Source: Trichinella spiralis (taxonomy: Eukaryota; Nematoda; Enoplea; Trichinellida; Trichinellidae). From it: a stretch of 64,000 bases of DNA. Shown here one piece after another: positions 33,108 to 47,100 of the stretch. The stretch's first letter is position 1. Every line of letters starts with the position of its first letter. Location of the stretch: the NCBI GenBank assembly GCA_000181795.3, contig CM012955.1, forward strand, positions 3,830,108 to 3,894,107, in the 5' to 3' direction. Both the position numbers and the translations under genes were made by a program. Below the pieces are notes generated by a model that saw only the letters and a program-made list of their open reading frames with translations, was not told where the DNA came from and did no database searches.

Positions 33108-36100
33108 TCAACAAACCTCTCCGACCAAATGAATTGCGTTCGGCATCGAAGAGCTGTTCGCTTTGCTCAGAATATTGTTCTGTTTGTTTGAAAAAGAAAA
33201 AAAAAATAAATAAATGTATTTTTCTGATTCATTTTGTTTTTACCGTATGATGATGGAGCATTTGAAGAACTGTAGGAAAAGATGGTCTTTCAAAACGGTC
33301 GAATGTCCAGCATTTGTGGCACAAATTTTGCAAAATTGTTTGCCCACGCAGAGCGTCCAAATTGGCCATTTTGCCAGAACAAACCGACCAAATCAACTCT
33401 TCGCTGGTCAAATCTTCGTACGGGAATGTGGACGTGAAAATTTCGTACACAAGCGTACTGTAGAAAAGGTAAACAAAAAATGTAATCGAATGAAGGCATT
33501 GGTTCTGTTGTGAAGTAATGTTTCGTTTTACCCGAAGGCGTAGACGTCGGATTGTTCAGTTTGAACGCTGTGCAGAACAACCGTCGGCGGCTGAACGTGC
33601 AAACCGCGCAACAACTCCGGACTCAAATATGTCAAATTGCCCCGGCGTGTGCAGCCCTTGTTACACCGGTCATATTTGGACGGGGCGACGCCGTAGTCGA
33701 GCATGCTAATTTTCACCTTACTTTCGAGCATGACATTTTTCGAAGACAACGTCTTCAACGTCACTCCTCTGGCGTGCAAATAGCTCATCCCCTGGAAAAG
33801 TTTTGTTCGCATATGAAAGCGGATATTTTACAAGCTCGGTGGTTGAAGCACAAACCTGCGCAATTTGACCGGCAATGTTCAACTTTTGCTGCTCAGAAAA
33901 TGGACGCACATTTTCCACATGCAGCGCTTGATAAAGCGAGATGCCTTTGTTCAAGCAGGTGACAATTGCCAGGTGAGGTGGTTCGATGCTCACGGCCATG
34001 AACAGGGCGATGTTCTCGTGGCGGATCTTGTTCAAAGCGTGCACGTCGTCCAAGAACGTTGCCAAATTGGAACCGTCTCGTTGCAACGGAAACACGTTTA
34101 TCATCACCGGTCCATGCCATTCACCTCTTCAAAGCATGTGGGATCAATTTGAAAATTGAAATTTAACAACAACAATAATAATAATACTTGAAAACCGTAA
34201 TAGATTGACTGTGTAAAATGCACTGTTCAAATTTCAAATCTTCAAACGGGATCGTCCACTCGTTCAAATCGGATGTGTGATTTGCCAAAGAACTGAAATT
34301 TAAATTGTTCAACAAACAAAAAAAACGCTTTCATTTTTTTCATTCAGTTTTTGTCATTTTTTACCTTCGCATTATTTTTTGACTACGATTGCGCAGAACA
34401 GCTTCAAATAAAAGAATTTCTTTCTTTTCATTTTCTAAAATAACAAAAAAATTTGCATATATATGTTATTTTGTATTATTAATTTTAACTAATTTTTTTT
34501 GAAAATAAGCAAAACAACAATAACTTAAACATCTTTCATATACTGTAATATTAAGTGTGTCAAGTTTAAAAAAATGAACATGTTCTATTGATAATGCGAA
34601 GTAGAAGAAGCTGAGAAGAAAATTAAAGCCAACAAAGAATAAAGAAAGAAAATTCAGGTAAGCTAGCTAGCATTTGTTCTCAAGTGGGAGAGAGATGGAT
34701 GTTTTGTGATTTGCAAGCCATCTGCGCATGTATTATTTACCGACCGCCGGTTGCCGCGGTCTTCACTGTTGCAGTAGGTGGCTTTACGTCCTGCTGTTGC
34801 GAGGGTAGACTCATTCTGGGCAGTGTTGACCCGCGTTCCACAAGTGATACAATTACAAGCTAACATGTGCGACAGAAGGCGGCGGCGATGCTCGACCTTG
34901 TTATTCAGCACTGTTAATCAACATTTCTTGGATAATCGTATATTTTCAAAAGGATCATTTGTCCAACTTGTAACATTCACATCTGGCGTTTTCAGTTTGC
35001 ACTGTCAGTTGTCAATTGGTCACAAATTTTCAACCAACAGTGATGTCGATGTTGTTCAAGCAAATACAACATGCACATTTTCCACTTTCAAGCGTCAAGT
35101 GTGGTTTTTGTAATCGATCTACCATATCTGGCCCATCGTTGTTACAGTACTACTTTTCGAATTAAGAGAGGCAGGGGCAGGGGAAAGAAGCACTGATAAT
35201 CGTTTCATCGCTTCTTTTAAGCTTATTCATTATTAATAAACTGCAAAAAAACACTTACCTTTGCTGTTGATGTGCAAATGGGACGACGGTGACCGAGCAG
35301 AAGAAAGCTTTGCGTCATTTTCGGCTTTGTGTCGACCATTTGATTGATGTTGATAGTTAGCCTGGATTAAATTGTTGTCGTGGAGTCGTTTCATCTTTTT
35401 CAATTGTTCAGTAAACAAAAGTTGATTGAAAACAGTTGGTTGGGATTTGTCGTCCCCTTCTTTGTTGAAATGCGGACCACTTGTCAAATTCTGGGTTGTG
35501 CAACTGCTCAGAGATGGTCGCTGAGATTGTGCAAAACCGAAGCCGTCACCGGATAAATTGTTGGCCGGCACTGTCGGACCCGGACGGGATTGATTCAGGG
35601 CGTTGCCGGAACACGAATCCAGGCTGCGTTCATTATCCGCCACTTGGAGCTTTTTTGATCGACATTTTTGCATATCTTCTGGCGAAAATAAATCATCTTT
35701 CTGCTTCCACTGTTTGCTGCTGTCGAACAGACGTGCAAAAAAGTCCGCGCCTGCATGTCAAATATTCAACAACTTGAACAATGCACAAACAACACACACA
35801 CACACACAGAGACAGACAAAATGCATTACTTTCCGGGGGTAGACGGGACAGTGAGCACATTTTCGATTTCAACCGGGGCTCTTTGTTTTCATCAATAACA
35901 ATAGCGCATCGTTTATGACACCGGAAATGACAATTTCTGCACGAAAAGCCGGCACCGATCACAAGCTTGTTGCAAGAATTGCACGTTTTCGGAAAACTGA
36001 AGAATTTCTTTATAAATCTGCAAAAAAATAATTTTAAAAACTAAATGATTAGCGGAATGAACCATTTGAATAACCTGCAATTGATGACAAACGGATAGCC

Positions 36101-38639
36101 GCTGTTGTATCCTGAAGTTGGAGTACTGGCCAATGATTCGTCACTAGAGTTCCACTTTTCACAACTCTCTGAATCTGGTGGTTCATCTGTATCAAATATT
36201 ACATTTATTTGTTAATAATTTGCAATTATCTCTTCAAATTCAAAATGAATAATATTTTCACTTGTGCGGACAATGGCATGTGAAATGACTGAAACTTTTA
36301 AAACAAACAAAACTAATAATATTATTAATAAATAGAATAATTATACCAATATTAAAATACTTTTTTTTCCAATTAACGTACTCTTTTTATTATTTCAATA
36401 GTAAAAGGGCAATTTAACATTTAATAATAATTGGTAGTTTTTCTTTGCTTAAGATAAATTTTTTCAACTCAATGTTGTATTGCTTTATGTAAATGTAAAA
36501 ATAAGTTCCATGTATAGTTGAATGGTTTGTATATAGTGTTGTTGTTGTTGTTTTTGTTTTTGTGTTTGTTCAATTTTTTTAATTTTAAAGATATATTTAA
36601 ATATTATTAAATTTAAATAGTTGTATACTTACAATTGACCACGGCGACCACACCTCGTTTTGGATTACTGCACAAAAGAATCACCATAGTTGATTGAAGA
36701 GAGGTAAAGAGCTGAAGTTAGCGAACGACTGACTTGGTGGAAAAATTTTGTCAAGTGTGAGTTTTAAGCTGCTATGGGTTGATTGACAGTTTGCAGCAGG
36801 CAGATGGCGAAAGTGTAGTCAAGCATCTGCAACAGACAGAGTGAGAGAGGCAGAGAAGCAGAACGAGAAAAATGGAAGCGACATAAATCCTGCAAATTGT
36901 AAGCTGACAACTGAACGCAATTCCGAATTGAAAGGAAAATTGGAAAAATATGAAAAACTTAGAGATTAATCAGACACTGGTGTTGTCTGGGTCGATGCAG
37001 TGAGAGCAAAGTGGCTAATAATTTTGCCATTTCATTGTGCAACGGTGTCGTCATGTTGTTGTATACGCGCTGGGGGGAAAAAGTCGAGACGACGGGCCTG
37101 TCTGACCCGACCGCCGTGTGGTGTTGGTTCGCTTCTGCATTAGCATTTCGTCGTCGTCGTCCTCTGGACGGCTTCTTAACGTCGACTGCATTGTTCTAGC
37201 CGGCGGGTCGCGGCCTTATTGCCTCATCTTGCAGCTGCTCAACAGTGCTTTTTCTCTGTCCCTTTCGCGCAACGATAAACAACTGTTCCACAGCTGTTGC
37301 CTGTCTGGATTCGAAAGCATTGACTTTTCGAAGGAGACGCACCCTTCAACAATCGACACCACACTGTCCCTCTCTCCATCTTATTCATTTATTATTACAT
37401 TCAGAATAATATGTTTTTTTTTGAATTTGTTCTTCATCACACTTGACCAATTGTTCATAAATTGTTGCAAATTGCAATATTATGCAGTATGAAAAATCAA
37501 CTACAATTATATTATTCTTATTCTTTAATCAATAGGGAATTTTTTATCTTTTTCTTAAAATATCAACTATACAAACAAACCAATAATGATCATAATAATA
37601 CTAATTGTTTATTTGGTTTTTATAAATAAGCAACTTTTAAAAAATTGCACAAAATTCTAACAACCATTGTTATCTGCAGGGGTGGAGTTCAGTTGAAAAT
37701 GAAAAAAAGCAAAACTCATCGCTCTTCAATTGTGCGCATATTGTCATTTCAAATTGAAACAAAATCGGCATTGTTGAATTTTGAAAATTATAATTTTTTT
37801 CGTTCCGGTTGATTTCAGTTTCTATTATGATTCAGAGATTGTTGGAAAATTAGGGGGGGGGGGGGAAATACCCCTCATCGTCGAAGATTCTCTCTCATTC
37901 GAACATCCATCTCACTTCCTACAAGACTGGCTTGTTTCAACGCCTGTTTGTGATGCATTGAAAATTTGTCCAACTCTCCTCCGGCAGCAATGTTTCAACG
38001 ATATTAACCCATTTTCCCCCGTCGTCATTATTTCGTCTTTATTGTATATTTTATGGTGGAATAAAATGAAAATTATCGTCTCAAAATTTAAATTATTCAT
38101 CTATGCATTCCAGATTTTTTCCACCCTCCCCCCTGCCTCTTTTGTTCTCGAGGTGAAATGTTCAAATTTGTCCGTAAGCGGTGTTGTTCTCAAAGTTCAA
38201 AGTAGTTTCAGTGCAAAAATCGAAAATTCAGACCAAAAAGTTCCACACCCTCTTGCATCAGATTTGCATAAGAATAAATAATGAAAAGAAAAAAATATAT
38301 ATGTAATCCTTTCAACTCGCGATCGTATCCGGTGAAGAATGCAAGCTTCACAACATTGGACTAATTTGACAATAAGCTTGAATGACAGAGGGATAATCCG
38401 GAGTGAAAAGTACTTACTTTTTGCAAATTGCAATAGTTGAAACGTGGAATGCTGCTAATTTGACGGGGAAAATTAGGCTTGGTTGAAAATTTGTATTTGT
38501 TTTTATTTTCAAAACCGTACACTGCACTGAAGCGAACTGGGGAAAAATTGGAGAGGGGGAGGGGGAGATCCTCGTGACTTTTTTTGGACATATACTGTCC
38601 GGCCTGTGACCTCAGGTCGGCGTATGTATAAATGTGCAT
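33108..38639 (-). CDS. KSR: kinase suppressor of Ras (KSR), pseudokinase scaffold
   Basis: Exons in transcript order: 38639-38418 (probable first), 36711-36633, 36186-36075, 36017-35830, 35750-35259, 34910-34741 (probable), 34434 or 34423-34365, 34292-34188, 34126-33856, 33791-33532, 33457-33244, 33179-33108. After a 74-residue leader comes an atypical C1 zinc domain (TCNSCNKLV, CRNCHFRCHKRC), a disordered Ser/Gln-rich linker, then the kinase fold. KSR hallmarks are WTIPFEDLKF, GEWHGPVMI, IRHENIALFMAVSIEPPHLA, SDVYAFGTLVYEIF and CWTFDRFERPSF. The glycine loop is lost, the VAIK lysine is Asn, the HRD aspartate is Thr (LKTLSSKN) and DFG is DYG. KSR holds Raf, MEK and ERK together downstream of Ras at the plasma membrane. 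No N-terminal CC-SAM region was found. The junction between 34741 and 34423/34434 is uncertain in phase. RAF is excluded by the missing catalytic residues. Confidence 0.8.
36712..38417 (-). other. large first intron of KSR
   Basis: The donor is GTAAGT (minus strand, 38417) and the acceptor is CTAACTTCAG. The join is in phase (NYCNLQK|LFTSLQST). It includes a run of 13 G at 37853-37865. The open frames inside (for example 37781-38281 on +) show no domain. Confidence 0.5.
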
Positions 38640-40776
38640 TGTTTCATTTATGCGAAACCTCTGGAGTGTGGAAAGCAGCTGGCGCGCGGCTCCTATACTT
38701 GTAGCAAGTGGTCGACGATTCAGGTGTCGTTCGGAGCTTGTCTTCTATAGAAAAACACGACAAATGCAAAAGTAGCGAGTTAATAGGAGAAACGTCAGCT
38801 GGACATCTGCCGCAGGAATCCATAAGCTCGGGTCAAAAGGTCGTTATTTCAGTTTTTGAACCACCGCGGCAGCTTGTGGATATCTCCTCAGGCTGCGTTT
38901 CATCACTTGCCAATTCAAGCTAATCTATTAACATCCCCAATTTGGGCAAGGTGTTCAACGCCGGACAACGATGAAAATTAACATTTCTATTTTCCAGTTC
39001 AAAAGCGGTACTTGAAAAGTCTTCGCTTGACATTCTTCACTTTCACTAATTGAAAGTTCAAATTTCCCAATGCAATAAAAGCGATCGTTTAATTGCATAT
39101 TTTCAACTTTATTATTATGCTGAGAATTTTGCTTTGTTATTTTGTTTTTTCTTTTGTCAAACTGTTGTATTCGACGTTGAACTGAAATTCTCATATTCGT
39201 GAAAAGTCAACTTTCAAAATTTATACATCTATATATCAAAAATTAATAATACCTTTTTTTTAAAAATTTAATTTTTGTCTTCAATTACAAATTTACTTTG
39301 TACCATATTATAATATGGAAGCTTTGCATTGTTTACGTTGAAAATGTTTCTGCTGTCGTTCTACTTTTTCAAAGCATTCAATGCGTAATTTAATAGGTAT
39401 TTTTTTTGAAATTTATTATTTGAAATAAGAAATCTTTATCAAATAATTTCATATTTACATTTCAACATATTGTGCATTTTTGATGAAATTGAATTTGAAT
39501 CATTTTTCATGGGGTAAAAGTTGTTCATTTCCAAAAAGAAAACACATGCTGCAGCTGAAATGAAGCAGATATTATTTGATAAAAATTAATGAAACATTTT
39601 TGAAAAAGAAAGTAAAATATGACAAAGAAATTCAAAGCCATAAAAATGAAACAAAACCAATCACTTCTTTTGTCACACAAAGGCTTTTAGCAACGAAGTT
39701 GTCAACAGTGCGTGAAAAGAAATTATTAATAACGTCAGTTGGCAGAGTGATTTTGAAATGGCTAAACGGCATTCTCGGACAATATATTTCATTTCATTTC
39801 ATTTCATTTCAGACATTCAGTTCAACATGAAACATTGTAAGAGTAGAAATTTTTAATGTCAAACTTTGAATTTATCTGCATAAACATTTTTTGAAAAACA
39901 GCATTCCATTTCGATAATTTCAATTATTTTTTTATTAAATATACGTTTTAAATTTTCAGTAAAATTAAAAACAATTGTTTCCAATTCAACTAATTGAATA
40001 TTATTATACAAAAGATTGTTATTATACATTGTGTGTGATTTACAGTAATGATTAGTCCTACATTAGTTGGAAAGATATTTCAAACAAGCATCATTGTTTT
40101 GGAAGAATTTTTGCACGTCTTATTTAAGAAATGATCAATTTAAAATGTTCAATGAAATATAAATTCACTTTCATGCCTGAGTGCATTACAGTGTTTTGAA
40201 ATTACAGTATAGCGTACATGTACTGAAAAAAATGGTTCACTCAATGTTTTATATAAATTAATCTTCTTTGAAAATTTAATTCTGTTGTTCATTATTAAAT
40301 ATTTTCATTTCAGCTTTCAAACTTTGCATATTCAATTCTGCGTTTTATTATTAAATCGTCAAATATACATGAAAACGATTGTGCAAATGTTTCTTAAAGT
40401 AAAAAAAATAATTAACGTCAACCAAACATAATTGTTACACAACAATTGCAGCATTATACAGTAAATATTACATAAGCGGACAACTTCAGCGTACTGTAGA
40501 TGTATTAATGATGATCAACATTTTGTATATTTTCTAAAGTTTTATCAAATTGAAAATAAACTTGATAAAAATTTTTATTAAAAATTCCATGCTTAATATT
40601 TATTTTGTACTATGAAAATGATTGAAAATTATTTTTATTTTCATAAGAATAACATAATTGTACTTGCTTTTTAGTATTACGTGCGTTTTACTTTGCTTTT
40701 CAAATTGTCGATGGCAACGTGTTTTGAAAGAGTTTTATGAATTATAAGTTTGTTTATAATTTATATTGTTTTAGAA
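38640..40776. other. AT-rich divergent intergenic region between KSR and NSUN5
   Basis: No supported exon. The 84-codon frame at 39576-39830 is Lys-rich and lacks any recognisable domain. An acceptor-like TTTTAG ends at 40774, two bases before the NSUN5 ATG. Confidence 0.4.
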
Positions 40777-42479
<1,703 letters not shown>

Positions 42480-42688
42480 TGTGTCCACTGAAACAACCGA
42501 CACGGCATCATTTATTTACGTACGTTCCTCTTTGTTTATTTATAATATTTGGAATTATTTATTTAACGATAAAAATTAATTTGATGAACTTTCTGACGAA
42601 AATTATAATTCAAAAAAGTCAAAAAAAGTTTTCATATATATATATATATATATATATTGTTTTAGCATTTTGTTTTAGTTCAGCATTG

Positions 42689-42694
42689 AATAAA
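42689..42694 (+). terminator. polyadenylation signal of NSUN5
   Basis: AATAAA 210 nt after the stop codon, just past a TA repeat. Confidence 0.5.
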
Positions 42695-43634
42695 AAGTTG
42701 GTTATGGGTGATATTTTTGTTATATTGAGCACATAAGCATATTTTGTTTTAATCTTTTAAACAGAGATGAACGCTGATTATGCTGAGTGCTAAATGAATT
42801 TACGCAGTGTGCACTTTAAACTGATATTTCAGCTGGCACGTGGAAAAAAATATATCATCACCACATCGAAGAGGATGTTTGTTATATGTGGTTCAAGTGT
42901 TTGCCGTTTCGATATGTTGCATGATGATTTTTTTTAGCGTTGTATTTGTTTTGTCTGCTAGTTGGTTATAAATGAGAGGAGACTGCTTTAACAACGTCAG
43001 TTGAGCATTTCACGTTCGTTTGGTTTGTGTTTGCTTTTCGAAATAAAAGCAAACAACACCACCAGCACCAGCACATTTGCAAACTTCTTCTGGAACAGGG
43101 CAGTCAGTTTGAATTTGACCTTCCCGCCTTTTTCCTCTCTGTACACAGACTGTTTCAACGTTGACACTGTTTTAAGTTTTACACTTCACCTACACATCAT
43201 TTACTGTCGACATATTCCACAACTATACTGTACTTGGTAGCGCGTTTGTCGTTTGTTTCAAAGTGGTGGTGTCGATCTGATTTGTCAACTCGGACTGCAT
43301 CGTAATTTGCAATTCGTCCGTCGTCAACCGTCTGCTGTCGCTTCAGGCTTCAGGAACAAATGACGTGCTGCACGCAGGCGGCGTTCAACTCCAAGGCGCT
43401 TTGTCACAAGCTTCAGCTTTGCTGTTGTTGTCGTTACAAGCGTTTTAATTCTTCTCGTTCTGCTTCTGCTTCAACATCTTGAAAATTTTCCACTTCTGCT
43501 TCTTCTTCTTCTTCTTCATCTATTCATTCGTCTTCATTCCAATTCAACGTTGTCCGACGGCAGGTGCTTTCAATAGAACGTCCTAAGACGACGTCGAGGA
43601 GGAGCAGGAGGAAGTTTCATCACAAATTTCGCCG
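42695..43634. promoter_or_regulatory. presumed EGFR promoter and 5' leader
   Basis: No coding exon seen. TATAAA at 42967-42972 is a possible TATA box. The composition becomes richer in GC and CTT-type triplets between 43000 and 43600, as would suit a leader. Confidence 0.35.
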
Positions 43635-44105
43635 ATGGTTCATTTTAGAATTTCTCATTTGAGCGTTCTGTTGGTTTTGTCGCTTCCTGCGGTGCTCTGC
43701 TACCGGTCGACTTCTACAAAGAAAAGTGAGTCTAAAAACTGGTTCCATCAAAAGGTGTGGCATTCAACTTTACAGTTGAATGCTGATTGCTGTGTAAGAA
43801 GCCAAAATGCGCTTCATCTTTTTTCTTAAGCGTATAACCACTTAGCACTCACTGATAGTACTGATAATTGTATTTTTATACATATTCACACCAATTCTTT
43901 TCTTATTCTCTTATTTTATTAGTATTTATTTATTTTTAGAAGATATTGTCATTATATTCATAATGAAGGGGAGATGGGATTGTGAGATTGATGTTGTTGT
44001 AGGTTTTTGTTTTTTTTAATTTTTAAAATTTTGCTGCACACCATTTTGTATATCACCAATAAGAGGTTAATAATAAATGGAAAAGAATAATTTAAATGAA
44101 AAAAA

Positions 44106-44143
<38 letters not shown>

Positions 44144-47100
44144 CCGAATAATAATTTATCAACAACAATATGTGGTGTATATTGTGTTCATCATTGAAAG
44201 GAGGCTGCCATCTTCCGGATCGTTCGTTGTGAAAACTGTCCACAGTTTGGTAAAATCATCAGGGAATAGGATGCTTTCAGTCTTCGGGGATCAAAAGCAG
44301 AGGTCAGTGAACACACTTCAACTGAACCGTTGACCTCGACTCCTTTTTTGTCTCAATTCCTCCAATTCCCAGGGTCATTGGTGATCCTTTTTTGACCTTG
44401 GCTACGGATCATCGAAAGGCTTTCTTCGCCACTGAGCTGCAACAAAACAAAGAGCGTTCGTTGCTCAGTAGCGGGGCTTTTTCCCTATTTTTTTTCTCTC
44501 TCTCTCCCTCTCCTTCTCCCTCTCCCTCTTCCGGAATCTATTTTTCATTTTCGCTCCAATGCTTCTCGGCTAAAGCATGCCGGTGAAATTAACGTTGGCG
44601 GTAATTTAGCTGTTTTACCGTTGCATAGTAGCTGACCCACAACGTCGGCCTTGACGTTGTACAGTTTGCGTGCTTATAAAATTGACTCGCAACCTTCCTG
44701 TTCGACGGAACATCCGGCGGCTGCACAAGCGGCGGACCAATCGATCATTGGCGCAATTGAGATTCTACTTCCGTTGGTCAGGATGGGAAATTTTCCACCT
44801 CGACCGACGTGGTGGTCAAGAGAACCTTGACCAACGACGCCTGACCGTGAACAGCTCTTCAACAAACAAACCCTCAAACCTCTGGTACTGCTTCTGCTGT
44901 TTGTCGACGATCAGCTTTCTTGTCTGCTAAGAGCGAGCGTAAATTTACCGTCGATCGTTCCCTATTCTCCATTTGGTCGTGTTCTCCTCTTCCAGACGGC
45001 AACTTGACAAACATACTACAACGCAAAGAAGATGGATCACTATTTTTCTCCACCTTGACAGTACACCATTCAAATTGCTTGTCCTCTTAAGCATAGGTTG
45101 AGAAAAGATGGAAAAGAGAAATCTAGTTCACCGAGTCCAGTGATTTTTTGGTGTTCTTTTTTTTCCGTTTTTATTACTTCTCCAATTAAATGGACTAGAA
45201 AATTCCGCACCTTCTAACCAACGGCACTGGAGGGCTAGATGAGAGGCAGGGGGATGGATATATTTTTACCTTTTCAAATCTCTTTTTATTATTGAATGTG
45301 TTTTTTTTTAATTTTTAATTCAGCAACAAAAACTGACCATTTAAATTTGTCGACAACAATTGCTTTAAAACAAGTATTTTCACGTTTTACACAGGTCGTT
45401 CGATTGTAGCTTTTCACGTTGAACAATTCTGACAAGTGTGCGACAAAATTCACGCAAACTTTTCTCCCGAATTTATTTATCGATTCGTTCTTTTCGATTC
45501 AAATTCAAATTTTTATCTTTTCTTAAATTTGAATTTGAAAAAGGTTTGAAATGAATTTTCTATTCTTATTTCCTTTAATTTGAAAAAAAAACTACTCTCT
45601 ATTTGCACATTTGTGCAAGAAAGAATGTCAATCTGTCTCGTGCCAGCTTATTCAAATTTACGTCAACACATGCATACATAACAGTGACGCTGTCGCTTCA
45701 ACTATTTGGTCGATGAAACTTCTTCAATTGTTGGACAGATTGAATAAATTATATGTTAATTTATTTATTAATCTTTGAGAAATTGCACGTTCGTGGTCGT
45801 TTCTGAATGGAAATTCTTTCACCAATTCTTATTGTCGTCATCGCTTTATCACAATTGATCCAAAATACTTTTCATTTATTCATTTGCTTTTTACTATTGA
45901 TATATATATGTATTTATTTTTTTAAATGTTAATGTGGAAAATTTGTTGTTACGTTTCATGCGTGAACTTTGGTGACAAATTCATTTTGGCATTCCAATTT
46001 GCTTCAATAATTGTCATGGGTGAAATATATATATATCTGTATTTATTTATATTTATTTATTTATATGTATTTCAATTATGGGTTAAAATTTTGCTGACGT
46101 TAGTTATTATACAGCCTGTGACATATTTGTGCAATTGAAATTGTCAAGATAAGTAACTGTAACGTTCATATTTTATTGATGACGAAATTAAGACAACCGT
46201 ATATTGTATATTGTTCGAAATTTTGCCCAGAAAAGTAAGCAAGCGTTGTGCTGTGTGGTGCATCGATTGTGCGATATGTTGCTTTCTTTTTTACAGTTGA
46301 ACAACTTTTTCCGGGAGATTATTTATGACGATGAGTCATCGATGCAAGCTGCGCGAAACATTATTTTTCTTTCCGGCAACAACAACAACAACATGTTTTC
46401 GTCTCACTTTTTTCTCTCTCACTATTTTTTCGCTTATTAATCACTCGAAAAGCATCTAGCTTGTTTTTTTTCTCATTTGAATATTAGCCAACAACTTACT
46501 GTGGAATAATTTTGATTGAAATTTTTTAAACTGAAATTATTTTTATACACCGAATATGTGACGTCAGAGAAATTGCCGTTGTTTTCTTCTATGCATTTTC
46601 TGTTTTTTTTTCGGTTTTCCGCTTATTTTCTCAACATCTTCATGAGCAAGCAAGCGTCAATGAAGATTAATTCTACTCGATGAAACACATTGCCATGAAT
46701 TGACAAACTGCAAACGTTCCAAGCTTGCAAAAAACAAACACACAATGCAACCAAATAGAAGAACATTAAACAACAACGAAGCTGCCGTTAAATTGTTTCA
46801 AAATTTCCCATTTAAAATATTTTATAGTTTTTTTTTCAATTTCAAATTTTTTTATTTTGCTTTATTATTATGTGAAGGCCAGTTTAAATTATTATTATTA
46901 TTATGTTCAAGCTCTTTCCGTCTGCACGATGCGGTCCTGTTGATTGGAAATTGATCAGGTTTTTTCTTCTTCAAAAAGTAGCGCATAATAATTTGATGAT
47001 CAAAAATGTGCAACCAAATTGTACAAATTTGAACTTTTCAACCCCCGGATCGTGTCCTTCTTAGCCGACAAGTCGTGCCACGGACCGTGGGGGGTGCCAG

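Noticed and set aside
37781-38281. 166-codon plus-strand frame in KSR intron 1
   Set aside because: It runs through a 13-G homopolymer, has no domain, and lies within an intron fixed by in-phase KSR exons.
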